Virus record (IMG/VR): IMGVR_UViG_3300021356_000150
Coordinates: 1-25,390 of that record
Source: a virus
Length of the DNA stretch: 25,390 nt
Strand: one strand, 5' to 3'
The notes under the pieces are model-generated. The model searched no databases. It had not been told where the DNA came from and was given only the letters and a program-made list of their open reading frames with translations. A program made the position numbers and the translations under genes. Below, in pieces: positions 1 to 7,959 of this stretch (its first letter is position 1; each line of letters begins with the position of its first letter).

Positions 1-967
1 GGATCATGTTGCCCTTGCCTCTACGAGTGCGCTGTGCAATCGCGTTAGCATCTCTTTCGATCTGGAAGATCAGACCCTTGAACTTCTCAACACTCCAGCG
101 ACCGTTGGAGTCAACGTCGAGGTCGAAGGAACCGCCGTTAGCAACGTTTGCCTGTGCGCCTGGCTCAGCAACGTTGTAGATGGTTCTGATGACTTCACGG
201 TTGATCTCAGCAAGAATCTCAGTGGAGAGAATGTTTGCGAGTTCAGCCTCAGCGTTCAATCCGTGGATTGCCTTGAGGTCTTGTGCCAGTTCCAAGGAGT
301 ACTCAGCTTTGAGTGCTCTGGACTTAGCGGTTACGGTGACCTTCTCGATCGAGAATGCCATCTCGTTGAATGCGCCAGCGCCGTCGCCAAGATCCTCAGC
401 GTCGTCGGTACGCATACCCTGACCAACGTTGTAGGTGGTGCCGTCTCCGGTAACACCAACGGATGGGTCAAGTGCGCCAGGGTTAGATCCCTGCTGTGCA
501 GTGGTACCAAGACCAACTGCGGTGTTGGTCATGCCGCTGGTTCTATCGAATCCTGCGGACTGACCTGCGAATGCGGTATCTGCTTCGTCGAACAGTGCTT
601 CGGAACCGTTCTGCGCTTGATACTTCGAGCGCATTGCGAAGATGAGTCCAGTAGGACCGGACATTGGTTGAACGCCTGCGAGGTCATATGCGACCAGGTT
701 AGGCATTGCGCGTCTGATCAAGGAGATCAGAACAGGGTCGAAACCAGCAACGGTTTGACCACCACCAGATTGATATCCAGCGGAACCAACAGAGTTGGTT
801 GGTGCTTCAGAGAGGAATTCTCTCTCTTCCTTAAGGGTTTGCTCTTGGTTCTCTAACAGGACAGCGGTAACAGCTCTACGATGGGAATCCTTGATTGGAT
901 CCATTCCCTCATAATCGAGGACTGGTGCCCACTTCTCCTGCAGAGCATCTGTGTTGTGCATCTGCAT
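1..967 (-). CDS. 23: major capsid protein gp23, N-terminal part (cut at window edge)
   Basis: Main head shell protein of T4-like phages. The frame is open from an ATG at 967 to the left edge, giving 322 complete codons; the C-terminal part lies outside. The first ATG is chosen because AGAGG lies about 11 bases upstream; a second ATG at 961 is less well spaced. The protein begins MQMHNTDALQEKWAPVLDYE and carries gp23-type stretches such as FDPVLISLIRRAMPNLVAYD. Residues 52-55 read L-S-E|A, matching the (L/I)-x-E consensus of the gp21 protease, so residues 1-54 are probably the removed propeptide. Codons end strongly in C (AAC, GAC, ACC, ATC, TTC), unlike most neighbours, as expected for the most abundant virion protein. 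It follows scaffold gene 22 by 51 bases. Identity is near certain; the cleavage site is inferred. Confidence 0.97.
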   Translation of the reverse strand, partial: MQMHNTDALQEKWAPVLDYEGMDPIKDSHRRAVTAVLLENQEQTLKEEREFLSEAPTNSVGSAGYQSGGGQTVAGFDPVLISLIRRAMPNLVAYDLAGVQPMSGPTGLIFAMRSKYQAQNGSEALFDEADTAFAGQSAGFDRTSGMTNTAVGLGTTAQQGSNPGALDPSVGVTGDGTTYNVGQGMRTDDAEDLGDGAGAFNEMAFSIEKVTVTAKSRALKAEYSLELAQDLKAIHGLNAEAELANILSTEILAEINREVIRTIYNVAEPGAQANVANGGSFDLDVDSNGRWSVEKFKGLIFQIERDANAIAQRTRRGKGNMI

Positions 968-1001
968 TTGAAATTAAACCTCTATAAAAAGTTAGTTTGA
1001 A

Positions 1002-1009
1002 TGTTTATG
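1002..1009 (-). promoter_or_regulatory. weak late-promoter-like box upstream of gene 23
   Basis: The minus strand reads CATAAACA about 35 bases before the gene 23 start, inside the 51-base gap after gene 22. It differs from the T4 late box TATAAATA at two positions. Position and AT-rich surroundings fit, and a dedicated promoter for the capsid gene is expected in T4-like phages, but the match is poor. Gene 23 could instead be read only from the gene 22 promoter. Confidence 0.25.
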
Positions 1010-1018
1010 ATTTAAAAA

Positions 1019-2113
1019 TCACTTCTTAGCAGCTCTGGAGAGAGTCTGCAGATAGGCTTGCATCATTGGGGATACTTCTTCCGAAATAACCTCATCGGTA
1101 GAAACCTCTTCTGAAAGATTCTCGGAGGTGCTTGGGGTGGACGCGGACTCTGGGAAGTAAGAACTTCTCAGTGCGGTCAGCTTCTCACGATAGTCTGCTT
1201 CACTTTCAAACTCAACATTTTCTGCCAGAGAAGCGAGTTTTTCCTTTTGAGTGTCTGCAAGACCCTCAACTACAGAGGCAAAAATGCCATCTGCGGAAGA
1301 CTCAGCCAATCTACGATTCAGAGCGACATTACGTTCGATCTGCTCGTTGAGTTTACCTTCCATTTCATCAAGTTTATCTACCATGCTCTCAAGAACATCA
1401 TATTTTTCTTCAGGGATAGTTACATAATGCTCTTCAAAAAGTCCTTTCATTCCATCGAGGAATGATTCGGTGATTTCAGACTTCAGACCTTGCTCGACTG
1501 CAAGTGCGTTCTCTTGGAACCACTCATCAGCGACATACTCAAGGTAAGAATCAACACGCTCACCGAGTTCTTCTTTGATTGCTACAACTTCTTCAACGAG
1601 TGCTTCTTGATAGCCTTCGATGAGTTGCTCCTTGATTGTTTCAACCTTAGAGGCAATTGCAGTCTCGAAGATGGTACGTGCTTTTGATTGGAACTCCTCA
1701 GAAAGTTCTTCACCTTCAAACAGCGCCTGAACGTCTGCTTCGATGTCGAAACCTTCTTCTTCGACGAGTTCTTCCTCAGTCTCTTCCGCTTCGGCAACAA
1801 CTTCATCAGCTGCTACTTCCTCTTCGGAAACAACCTCTTCTTCGGTCGTCTCTGCTTCGGAAACTACTTCCTGGTCTTCGTCTACTTCTACTTCTTCAGC
1901 AGGAGCAGCTTTAGCGTTAACAACATCCTTAACTTGCTTGAGGGTGCCAGCAGGCTCCTTCAACTTGTTAGAGTCGTCATCGGGTCTTGAATTATCAGGA
2001 GTAGGACCGCCGAGATCTTCAACTGGGATACCAGCTGTAGGCATTGGCTCAGCAGCAGCAGCTCCTTTGGTTACTACGTTTTCCATTTCTTGTAAATTGT
2101 TACCAACGGACAT
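1019..2113 (-). CDS. 22: prohead core scaffolding protein gp22
   Basis: Internal scaffold on which the gp23 shell assembles; it is later degraded by gp21. Length is 364 aa, longer than T4 gp22 (about 270). The extra length is mostly an N-terminal acidic low-complexity tract (about residues 65-125, rich in Glu, Val and Ala, with runs such as EAETTEEEVVSEEEVAADE). The rest is predicted helical and coiled-coil, which is the gp22-like part. The protein is very Glu-rich throughout, offering many possible (L/I)-x-E sites. It lies between protease gene 21 and capsid gene 23, exactly as in T4. The start at 2113 has no visible Shine-Dalgarno sequence; the leader is AT-rich and follows a perfect late box about 40 bases upstream. 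Call rests on composition, size and synteny. Confidence 0.93.
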   Translation of the reverse strand: MSVGNNLQEMENVVTKGAAAAEPMPTAGIPVEDLGGPTPDNSRPDDDSNKLKEPAGTLKQVKDVVNAKAAPAEEVEVDEDQEVVSEAETTEEEVVSEEEVAADEVVAEAEETEEELVEEEGFDIEADVQALFEGEELSEEFQSKARTIFETAIASKVETIKEQLIEGYQEALVEEVVAIKEELGERVDSYLEYVADEWFQENALAVEQGLKSEITESFLDGMKGLFEEHYVTIPEEKYDVLESMVDKLDEMEGKLNEQIERNVALNRRLAESSADGIFASVVEGLADTQKEKLASLAENVEFESEADYREKLTALRSSYFPESASTPSTSENLSEEVSTDEVISEEVSPMMQAYLQTLSRAAKK

Positions 2114-2152
2114 TTGAAAATATGTATTTAATGTGTATTAATTACATGTATT

Positions 2153-2160
2153 TATTTATA
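2153..2160 (-). promoter_or_regulatory. T4-type late promoter (TATAAATA) for gene 22
   Basis: The minus strand reads TATAAATA, a perfect match to the T4 late -10 element. It starts 2 bases after the gene 21 stop codon and about 40 bases before the gene 22 start. It should give a short AT-rich leader and serve genes 22 and probably 23. The assignment rests on sequence match and position only. Confidence 0.75.
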
Positions 2161-2162
2161 AA

Positions 2163-2813
2163 TCAAAGATTTGACAGGAAATCACTCCATAACTGGAGTT
2201 TATGCTCTTCAAGTTGTCTTTGATCTACGAGAGTATTAATTCTCTTCTTGGTTTGTTCTGCGAGTTGTTCACGAAGGATTCCTCCTTCCCAAACCCACTC
2301 TTTTCCTTCCATGATTCCATTAACAAATGCATCAGGAGCAGAAGGATCAGCGACGATATCAGCAGCAGTTGCTAACTGGAAATCTTCACCAACAACCTTA
2401 CATCCTTCACTTGTGGTTTGGAGTGAACCAACACCACGGGAAGAAACGCCAAGCATTACACCCTCATCGAGAAGAGAGGATGCGATTTTACCCATAGGGG
2501 TAGAAAGGATTTGTGCCTTTCCTTTGAAATTATTACCTTCCTGCACCAGAGAAGTAATCTTGTGAGATACACGATCAAGGTTGACGGTAGGACCATCGGG
2601 GTGACCGAGTTCGCCAAGAGCACGTCCCTTGTTGACAAAAGTTTCGCAATAGCGATTTACTTCTTTAGCAAGAGTCGAAATAGGATACATTCTCCCATTA
2701 CGGTTCTTGATCTCACCTTGAAGGAATGTTCCTTCAATATACAGTTTCTTGTTATCACCTCTTCCTTCAGTGATAACCTTTACGTTTGTTACTTCTTCTG
2801 TGATAAGTTTCAT
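2163..2813 (-). CDS. 21: prohead maturation protease gp21
   Basis: Serine protease that cleaves the scaffold and the gp23 propeptide inside the prohead. Length is 216 aa, close to T4 gp21. The catalytic His is probably H71 in GELGHP, and the nucleophile is S124 or S125 in LGVSSRGVG, the layout of the T4 protease family. The N-terminus (about residues 24-44, YIEGTFLQGEIKNRNGRMYP) is typical. It follows the 80-aa gene by one base and has no clear Shine-Dalgarno sequence (the upstream bases read ACATCTAAG), so translation probably depends on coupling to the upstream gene. Its likely substrates gp22, gp23 and gp67 are encoded beside it. The assignment is secure; which of the two serines acts is not certain. 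Confidence 0.96.
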   Translation of the reverse strand: MKLITEEVTNVKVITEGRGDNKKLYIEGTFLQGEIKNRNGRMYPISTLAKEVNRYCETFVNKGRALGELGHPDGPTVNLDRVSHKITSLVQEGNNFKGKAQILSTPMGKIASSLLDEGVMLGVSSRGVGSLQTTSEGCKVVGEDFQLATAADIVADPSAPDAFVNGIMEGKEWVWEGGILREQLAEQTKKRINTLVDQRQLEEHKLQLWSDFLSNL

Positions 2814-2814
2814 C

Positions 2815-3057
2815 TTAGATGTTAAATGCGACGGGGACTCCGGTTACAGTACCACCAGTTGCAGTGACTGCGGCACCGATATCCTTTTCTACGATCTCAC
2901 TACTGTTAGGAAGCAGAGTGAAAGATGCTGCTGCGCTATTAGCAATAGCAATAGTTGACTTATTACTAGCATGACTATTCACCAAACGCACTACTCTTGC
3001 TGCAGTAATAGCAGCATCAGTAACAGCAGATTCAGTTCCTAGTGGTTTGACAATCAT
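2815..3057 (-). CDS. small beta-type structural protein in the gene 68 slot
   Basis: Protein of 80 aa, function unknown. It starts MIVKPLGTESAVTDAAITAA and is rich in Ala, Val, Thr and Ser with short alternating hydrophobic strands (ARVVRLVNSH, TIAIANSAAASFTLLPNSSE), suggesting a compact beta-sandwich. It has no acidic tract and no coiled coil. Its ATG overlaps the gene 67 stop (ATGA), with AGAGGA about 9 bases upstream, so it is cotranslated with gene 67; gene 21 begins one base after its stop. In T4 this position holds gene 68, a prohead core protein, but the composition here is quite different. A small capsid-associated or decoration protein is my best guess. That it is a real gene is well supported by packing and ribosome binding site. 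Confidence 0.85.
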   Translation of the reverse strand: MIVKPLGTESAVTDAAITAARVVRLVNSHASNKSTIAIANSAAASFTLLPNSSEIVEKDIGAAVTATGGTVTGVPVAFNI

Positions 3058-3323
3058 TCTTCTGATTCCTCTTCTGTATCAGTTTCTGTTTCAGTCTCAA
3101 GTTCTGCAGAGGTTTCTTCCTCTTCAGGTTCATCTGTTACTTCACCTTCACCTTCTCCCTCTACTTCGGGATACTCAAACTCTTGACCGAACATTGCGTT
3201 AGCAACATATGGTCTAGCGATTTCAATACGTTCTGCTGCTTTATTGAAAAGCAGTTCTTTCATTTTATCGCTAATATCAGACGCCGAAGCATCAGTAGCG
3301 ATCAAATCGACAACATCTTCCAT
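3054..3323 (-). CDS. 67: prohead core protein gp67-like
   Basis: Small acidic scaffold component, 89 aa (T4 gp67 is about 80). The N-terminal half is helical, with KAAERIEIARPYVANAMFGQ resembling the lysine- and alanine-containing helix of T4 gp67. The C-terminal half, from about residue 55, is almost all Glu, Thr and Asp (for example EVTDEPEEEETSAELETETE). This two-part layout and the position directly after portal gene 20 identify it. In T4 this protein is cut by gp21 into small acidic peptides that stay in the head. The start at 3323 has no Shine-Dalgarno sequence; a perfect late box lies about 26 bases upstream. Its stop overlaps the start of the next gene. Similarity over so short a protein is limited, so the name rests partly on synteny. 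Confidence 0.88.
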   Translation of the reverse strand: MEDVVDLIATDASASDISDKMKELLFNKAAERIEIARPYVANAMFGQEFEYPEVEGEGEGEVTDEPEEEETSAELETETETDTEEESEE

Positions 3324-3348
3324 GAAAAATCAATAAGTTAATATAATC

Positions 3349-3356
3349 TATTTATA
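3349..3356 (-). promoter_or_regulatory. T4-type late promoter (TATAAATA) for genes 67 to 21
   Basis: The minus strand reads TATAAATA and contains the TAA stop codon of portal gene 20 (frame GAG-TTA-TAA-ATA). It lies 26 bases before the gene 67 start, so the leader would be about 20 bases. It should drive genes 67, the 80-aa gene and 21, letting core proteins be made independently of the portal. Confidence 0.75.
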
Positions 3357-5064
3357 ACTCGGACTTTCTGCTGTCCCTTTCATACTTTTGATCAATTGCC
3401 ATAGCATCAGCAGCGGCTGCTTCCATATCAGGTTCAGCAGGAACTTCTCCCATTCCCATAGCATCTTCACCCATACCTTCCATGCCTGCACCTTCACCAT
3501 CTGCTTGTGGTAATGGTTGACCAGTTACTGGATCAATTGTGGATGGATCTGGAATGATTCCTTTTTGAATTTCATCTTCAATCTGCTCATCAATCTCAAT
3601 GATTTCTTGATCAGTTTGACGAAGGATTCTCTTTCTTACATACTCAGTAGAATAATACTTACCAATGAATGGTTCAATCTGGGCAAGAAGTCCAAGTCTA
3701 CCTTCTGTAAGTTCTTTTTCTTTAAGTTCAGCAAACTGATTATCATACAGGAAATCATATTGAATATGATCTCTCATTACTTCCCAATCTTCGGGAGTAA
3801 TGATATTCTTAAGGATCAACTGCGTTTTCAACATATCGTTGAACATTGCAGCAAAACGCTTTCTCAAGCGACCAACAAACTTGGCAAACTTAAGTTCGTC
3901 TCTCAAGATCTCAGAAGAACGACCGAGGTTAAAACCACCATCAGCAGCAATTCTAGATTCTGGAACACCAAGTGCTCTGTAGAGTTTCTTCTGGAAATAT
4001 TCAATATCAGAGAGTTCTCCCAGATTTTGACCACCAGGCAGGGTAGTGATCTCAGTTCCGCGACCACCTTCTCTACGAGGTAACCAGAAGTCTTCCATCA
4101 TGGACATGAACTTGCGGTCATCACGAACTTCGCCAGTCTGTGCGTTGTAAGCAAGTTTATTTCTGTAGCGAGACATAACCTCTTTGAGGTATTGCTCTGC
4201 TTTTACTTTTGGAAGATTGCCAACGTCAATGTAGAAAATACGACGTTCTGGTGCTCTGGATAATCTGTAGATAACCAGGGAATCCTCAATCATTCTAAGT
4301 TGATTGAGTGCCTTGATTGCTTTGTGGAGATATGAAAGAACAGTATTCTTATTTCTATCTACTAAACCAGAAGTACAATAAGTAACTGCATCTTTAGCAA
4401 GTTTAATTGACTTAGCATTTCCACGACTCATAGCAGAAATACCATGAGAAGCACTTGGAGATGGAGTATATTGAAAATACTCTTCAAACTCAATCCCTTT
4501 TTGAATATCTTCTGACTTGTTTACCCTAGCAAAACCAGTATCTTTTTGATCCTTCTTTTCTTGACGAATATACTTCATCTTGAGAGGATCAATATACCTC
4601 AGTTCTTTGATTCCTTCCTGAGGTGCTTTTAAATCAATTACTTTTAGATAATAAAGTCTTCCGTCAACATACCAGTTGCGGAAGATTTCATGTGACTTTC
4701 TATCAAAGTCTAAAATTTCTTTGAGATATTTGAATTCTGCTCTAATCTTCTTTTTAAGACCTTCGCTTGCATTCAAGTTTGACAGTTCAACTTCTACAGG
4801 AGAATCGTAGAGGTCACTAACGATTGCTTCGTTAACAACATCTTCGATAGCACCATCCGCTTCTGGATGCAGTGCCATTTCTCTGTATCTTTTTATTAAA
4901 TCATGCTCTGTTCGGAAGACACCTTCAATATCAACATATTGACCATAAAATCCACTGCTGATATAATTATCAACCCCGTCCTGATTAGTTTCAGGAACGG
5001 GGGAGATAACTGAAGGTGACTTATTCTGATTACCGTCAATAGAAAAACCAAAAAGTTTGGCCAT
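3352..5064 (-). CDS. 20: portal protein gp20
   Basis: Portal subunit forming the ring at the head vertex through which DNA is packaged; it starts prohead assembly and later joins the neck. Length is 570 aa (T4 gp20 is 524). Typical portal segments are HPEADGAIEDVVNEAIVSD near the N-terminus, LRYIDPLKMKYIRQ, and SLVIYRLSRAPERRIFYIDV in the middle. The last about 50 residues are a Met/Gly/Glu/Ala-rich low-complexity tail (GAGMEGMGEDAMGMGE) that is probably disordered. The start MAKLFGFSID at 5064 lacks a close Shine-Dalgarno sequence; a purine-rich AAGGA lies about 21 bases upstream. A CTAAATA box overlaps the stop of gene 19 upstream. The gene family is the usual diversity marker for cyanomyoviruses. 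Assignment is firm. Confidence 0.97.
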   Translation of the reverse strand: MAKLFGFSIDGNQNKSPSVISPVPETNQDGVDNYISSGFYGQYVDIEGVFRTEHDLIKRYREMALHPEADGAIEDVVNEAIVSDLYDSPVEVELSNLNASEGLKKKIRAEFKYLKEILDFDRKSHEIFRNWYVDGRLYYLKVIDLKAPQEGIKELRYIDPLKMKYIRQEKKDQKDTGFARVNKSEDIQKGIEFEEYFQYTPSPSASHGISAMSRGNAKSIKLAKDAVTYCTSGLVDRNKNTVLSYLHKAIKALNQLRMIEDSLVIYRLSRAPERRIFYIDVGNLPKVKAEQYLKEVMSRYRNKLAYNAQTGEVRDDRKFMSMMEDFWLPRREGGRGTEITTLPGGQNLGELSDIEYFQKKLYRALGVPESRIAADGGFNLGRSSEILRDELKFAKFVGRLRKRFAAMFNDMLKTQLILKNIITPEDWEVMRDHIQYDFLYDNQFAELKEKELTEGRLGLLAQIEPFIGKYYSTEYVRKRILRQTDQEIIEIDEQIEDEIQKGIIPDPSTIDPVTGQPLPQADGEGAGMEGMGEDAMGMGEVPAEPDMEAAAADAMAIDQKYERDSRKSEL

Positions 5065-5094
5065 AATAAGTTAAAACGAGTCTTTTCCTTCTTC

Positions 5095-5102
5095 TATTTA
5101 GT
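5095..5102 (-). promoter_or_regulatory. CTAAATA late-type promoter for gene 20
   Basis: The minus strand reads ACTAAATA; CTAAATA is the variant of the T4 late box described for cyanomyoviruses. It contains the TAA stop of gene 19 (AAC-TAA-ATA) and lies about 31 bases before the gene 20 start. Position supports it; the short motif could also occur by chance. Confidence 0.5.
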
Positions 5103-5688
5103 TGATGTTCTCACCACCAGCATTAGCACCGGTGCCCTTAGTAGCTTCCCACCACTGAACTTGAAGTTCAACAGTGAATTCTTGGATACCTTGAGCATCA
5201 TAAGAAAGTTCGATTGGTGATACCTGAGTTGGGAACACATCGTAGAAACGATAGGATCTCAGGGTAGAACCATCACGATCTAACTGATAGACATAAGCAT
5301 CTGCTTGATAATCTGCTGGATTAACCAGACCAGTGTTATCAGATACTCTGTTGATGGTGTTCATCCAACGCTCGAAAGCGGAGCGGATGGCGAAATCAGT
5401 ATCATTCAGAACGGTAACTGTCCAAGAATCGAAGGTTCTATCACCTGCGATTTTCAGAACACGACCTCTGAAAGGTACTTCGATCTGGGCAATATTGGAT
5501 GCTGGCATGTTAGCACCCTTGACCAGGAATCTTGATTTCTCAAGAGTTGCAGAATCTGGTTGTGCCAGATCTGGGAACTGGAGAACGACTTCATAGAGGT
5601 TGGCGCGAGCGCCACCACCCGTTAACTTACTCTTGAAGTCGGTAATCTTTCTTAGTGGGGGTGGATTAATCTGTTGTCTAGATGGCAT
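5098..5688 (-). CDS. 19: tail tube protein gp19
   Basis: Subunit of the inner tail tube through which DNA leaves the head. Length is 196 aa (T4 gp19 is 163). It begins with a Pro-rich stretch (INPPPLRKITDFKSKL), then GGARANLYEVVLQFPDLAQ, a tube-type N-terminal strand. It continues with ASNIAQIEVPFRGRVLKIAG and ELSYDAQGIQEFTVELQVQW, the alternating beta pattern of contractile-phage tubes. AGAGG lies about 9 bases before the ATG at 5688. It follows sheath gene 18 by 21 bases, as in T4. The last about 12 residues (TGANAGGENIN) extend past the usual tube fold. Identity is secure. Confidence 0.96.
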   Translation of the reverse strand: MPSRQQINPPPLRKITDFKSKLTGGGARANLYEVVLQFPDLAQPDSATLEKSRFLVKGANMPASNIAQIEVPFRGRVLKIAGDRTFDSWTVTVLNDTDFAIRSAFERWMNTINRVSDNTGLVNPADYQADAYVYQLDRDGSTLRSYRFYDVFPTQVSPIELSYDAQGIQEFTVELQVQWWEATKGTGANAGGENIN

Positions 5689-5709
5689 TTGAGTTAACCT
5701 CTAATTGAA

Positions 5710-7878
5710 TTAAACGGAGCCGATTACTTCTTCAAAAGCAACACCAGTTCTGGTGGCAATGAAGGTAAGACCGATGAAGTTGATCGATCTCGCTGGTTTG
5801 ATAAAGATGTCAGCAACGAACTCGTTGTTGTCAATAACAGCAGCGGTGTTGTTGGTCTCATCACAGATAACAACATAATCGAAGATACCTCTCTTAGACT
5901 GAACGTCGCGGAGGAATGGTTCAACAATATTCACAAAGTTAGTTCTTGTGATCTCATCATTGAACTCGAAGAGGAAGTCCTTAGCAGCAGCAGAGATTGC
6001 ATCTTCAAGGAAGATGAACAAACGACGAACGTTGATTCTATCGAATGCGGAAGACTTACCAAATCCAGTCTTATCACCGAAGAGGATGATTCCTGCTCCT
6101 GGAGAGAAGACAACTGGGTTGATTCTGTTGGAATACAGAAGATCTCTTTGCTTCTTGCCTGGGTTGTAGGCAAGTTTGACTGCGTTGAGGATTGCGCCTC
6201 TAGAAGTTCCAGCAGGTGAGAACCATGGGAACTGTTCAATATCCGTTCTGGCGCAGGTTCCTGCGATGTCACCATTCAGTGGGACATAACGGAAGGTATC
6301 GTTGAAGCGGTCATACATGTACTTATAACCACTATCAAAGATTCCATAAGTTGTAGAAGTTGCTGAGGAATAGAAACTAATTACGTTATCGGTAATAGTA
6401 TCAATATCTCCAACAGTTACGCTACCAACAGAGTTATCACTAATGAATGCTCCTCTGTAAGGCGAGATGAATGCTACTGCATCCTTTCTTGCTTCAGCAA
6501 CTGCGATACACTTATTAGCAAGTGCTTGTGCTTGAGACTTAGGATAGTTAGCAGAACCCATGAGGATGAAATCTACTTCATACTCTTCAGTATTCTCAAA
6601 CTTACCAAGTCCAGTAATGATGTCATCAAGACCAGAGTGTAAAGCACCAGCAGTGGTGTAATCTGTCTTGCCTTGATAGTTAGTTCCACCACCGAGGGTA
6701 ACTGTAACAACACCAGAACCAGCAAAGTTAACTTTGTCTGCGTTTTGATCCCATCCAGAATCGCTATCAAGTTCAAACTGAGCAGCACCATTATCGCTAT
6801 GTGCGATTGTTGTGATTCCAACAGGTGCAGAACCACCGAAGATGTACTCGGAGTTAGTGTAGAGATACTTTCTCCAGTAAGAAGGTGAACCTACAGAGAA
6901 CTCAGCATCTTTTGCTTTGGAAAGATTCAGGTGCTTCTCAAGGATTGAACCTGCGTTTCCAGTAATTGTTCCTTTGTCGTCGATGATGACAACGTGAACT
7001 TCATCAAATCTACCGCCTCTAGCAGCAACATAATCGGAAGTTCCAGGACGGTTTGCTAATTGATCCCACTCAAGTGAACCAACGCTAAGTGCGATTTCTT
7101 GATTCTCAAACCAGTCTTTCTCTCCAGTGTATGCTCTGGATGCGAAGGATGTTGCTGTTCCGTTAGTGTGAATCGCAACGTTTCCAGTTTGTGGAAGTGC
7201 GTATACACCGTTCTGAGTATAGTCAACGTTTGTTCTTGTTCCAGCAACAGAAACATGCTGAAGGACTTTAACGCCAACAGTACCAGCACCGATTTCGGTG
7301 ATAGTTCCAGAAAGATGACCGTCAAGAACGGAAGTTGTACCAGCACCAGCGAGGATTGTTCCAGCAGGAACTGCAGCAGTGAAACCATATCCAACAGCAA
7401 CACCAGCTGTGCTGACACCTGAAAGGATTTGATCTGCTCTACCATCAATGATGGCAACTTTGATTCCGTTTGCCCAAGTGCCTGGGTTTCTAGCAGCAAC
7501 AGTTACGTTGGTGATTGGATTCTCATCGTAACCGAGTTGCTCATAGTGCTCGGTGCTCTTGATCTTGATGCTTGAAGCAGCTCCAACAAATGCATTCTTG
7601 AGAAGTTGGTCGTCTGCTCTGGATACTCTCATTACACCACCATATGCAAGATATGATGAGGCAACCATCCAGTGTTCGTAGTGCTTATCTACTGAGTATG
7701 GTCTACCGAAAGTGTCTAAGAGATCATCCTCATTCTCAATTAACTGAGGGAGGTCAACAGGTCCCTTGCTGAAAGGAGCAACTTGCGCCCCAATCGAACC
7801 AGAGACTGGATCGACTCTTCCAATAGTTAAGTCAACTTCTCTTACTACAATTCCAGGAGATGCTAAATTTAGAGGCAT
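5710..7878 (-). CDS. 18: tail sheath protein gp18
   Basis: Contractile sheath subunit that polymerises around the tube and shortens on infection. Length is 722 aa (T4 gp18 is 659). The N-terminus LASPGIVVREVDLTIGRVDP and the first domain (FGRPYSVDKHYEHWMVASSY, GGVMRVSRADD) are typical. The C-terminus is the conserved sheath core: FEFNDEITRTNFVNIVEPFL, then RGIFDYVVICDETNNT and the final strands. The region around residues 130-260 is Gly/Thr/Val-rich and probably the variable outer domain. AAGGAG at 7887-7892 lies 8 bases before the ATG, a strong site, and a CATAAATA box stands just upstream. Gene 19 follows after 21 bases. Assignment is firm. Confidence 0.97.
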   Translation of the reverse strand: MPLNLASPGIVVREVDLTIGRVDPVSGSIGAQVAPFSKGPVDLPQLIENEDDLLDTFGRPYSVDKHYEHWMVASSYLAYGGVMRVSRADDQLLKNAFVGAASSIKIKSTEHYEQLGYDENPITNVTVAARNPGTWANGIKVAIIDGRADQILSGVSTAGVAVGYGFTAAVPAGTILAGAGTTSVLDGHLSGTITEIGAGTVGVKVLQHVSVAGTRTNVDYTQNGVYALPQTGNVAIHTNGTATSFASRAYTGEKDWFENQEIALSVGSLEWDQLANRPGTSDYVAARGGRFDEVHVVIIDDKGTITGNAGSILEKHLNLSKAKDAEFSVGSPSYWRKYLYTNSEYIFGGSAPVGITTIAHSDNGAAQFELDSDSGWDQNADKVNFAGSGVVTVTLGGGTNYQGKTDYTTAGALHSGLDDIITGLGKFENTEEYEVDFILMGSANYPKSQAQALANKCIAVAEARKDAVAFISPYRGAFISDNSVGSVTVGDIDTITDNVISFYSSATSTTYGIFDSGYKYMYDRFNDTFRYVPLNGDIAGTCARTDIEQFPWFSPAGTSRGAILNAVKLAYNPGKKQRDLLYSNRINPVVFSPGAGIILFGDKTGFGKSSAFDRINVRRLFIFLEDAISAAAKDFLFEFNDEITRTNFVNIVEPFLRDVQSKRGIFDYVVICDETNNTAAVIDNNEFVADIFIKPARSINFIGLTFIATRTGVAFEEVIGSV

Positions 7879-7913
7879 CTTGTGTTCTCCTTGGTGCCAG
7901 AATTATCTAAAAA

Positions 7914-7921
7914 TATTTATG
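7914..7921 (-). promoter_or_regulatory. late-promoter-like box (CATAAATA) for gene 18
   Basis: The minus strand reads CATAAATA, one base off the T4 late consensus, about 36 bases before the gene 18 start and inside the 81-base gap that follows the 70-aa gene. Together with the strong AAGGAG site at 7887-7892 it would let sheath and tube be expressed at high level, separately from the terminase operon. Confidence 0.6.
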
Positions 7922-7959
7922 GAAAGGGGTATTTTCAGTGGGGAATCTAGCCGTGAAAT

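Noticed and set aside
263-856. Plus-strand open frame of 197 aa across the capsid gene
   Set aside because: It is antisense to gene 23, whose C-ending codon bias removes stops on the other strand; the product is Cys/Gly-rich without recognisable features and has no ribosome site evidence.
3517-4083. Plus-strand open frame of 188 aa within the portal gene
   Set aside because: Fully antisense to conserved gp20 sequence; composition looks like a reverse-complement shadow.
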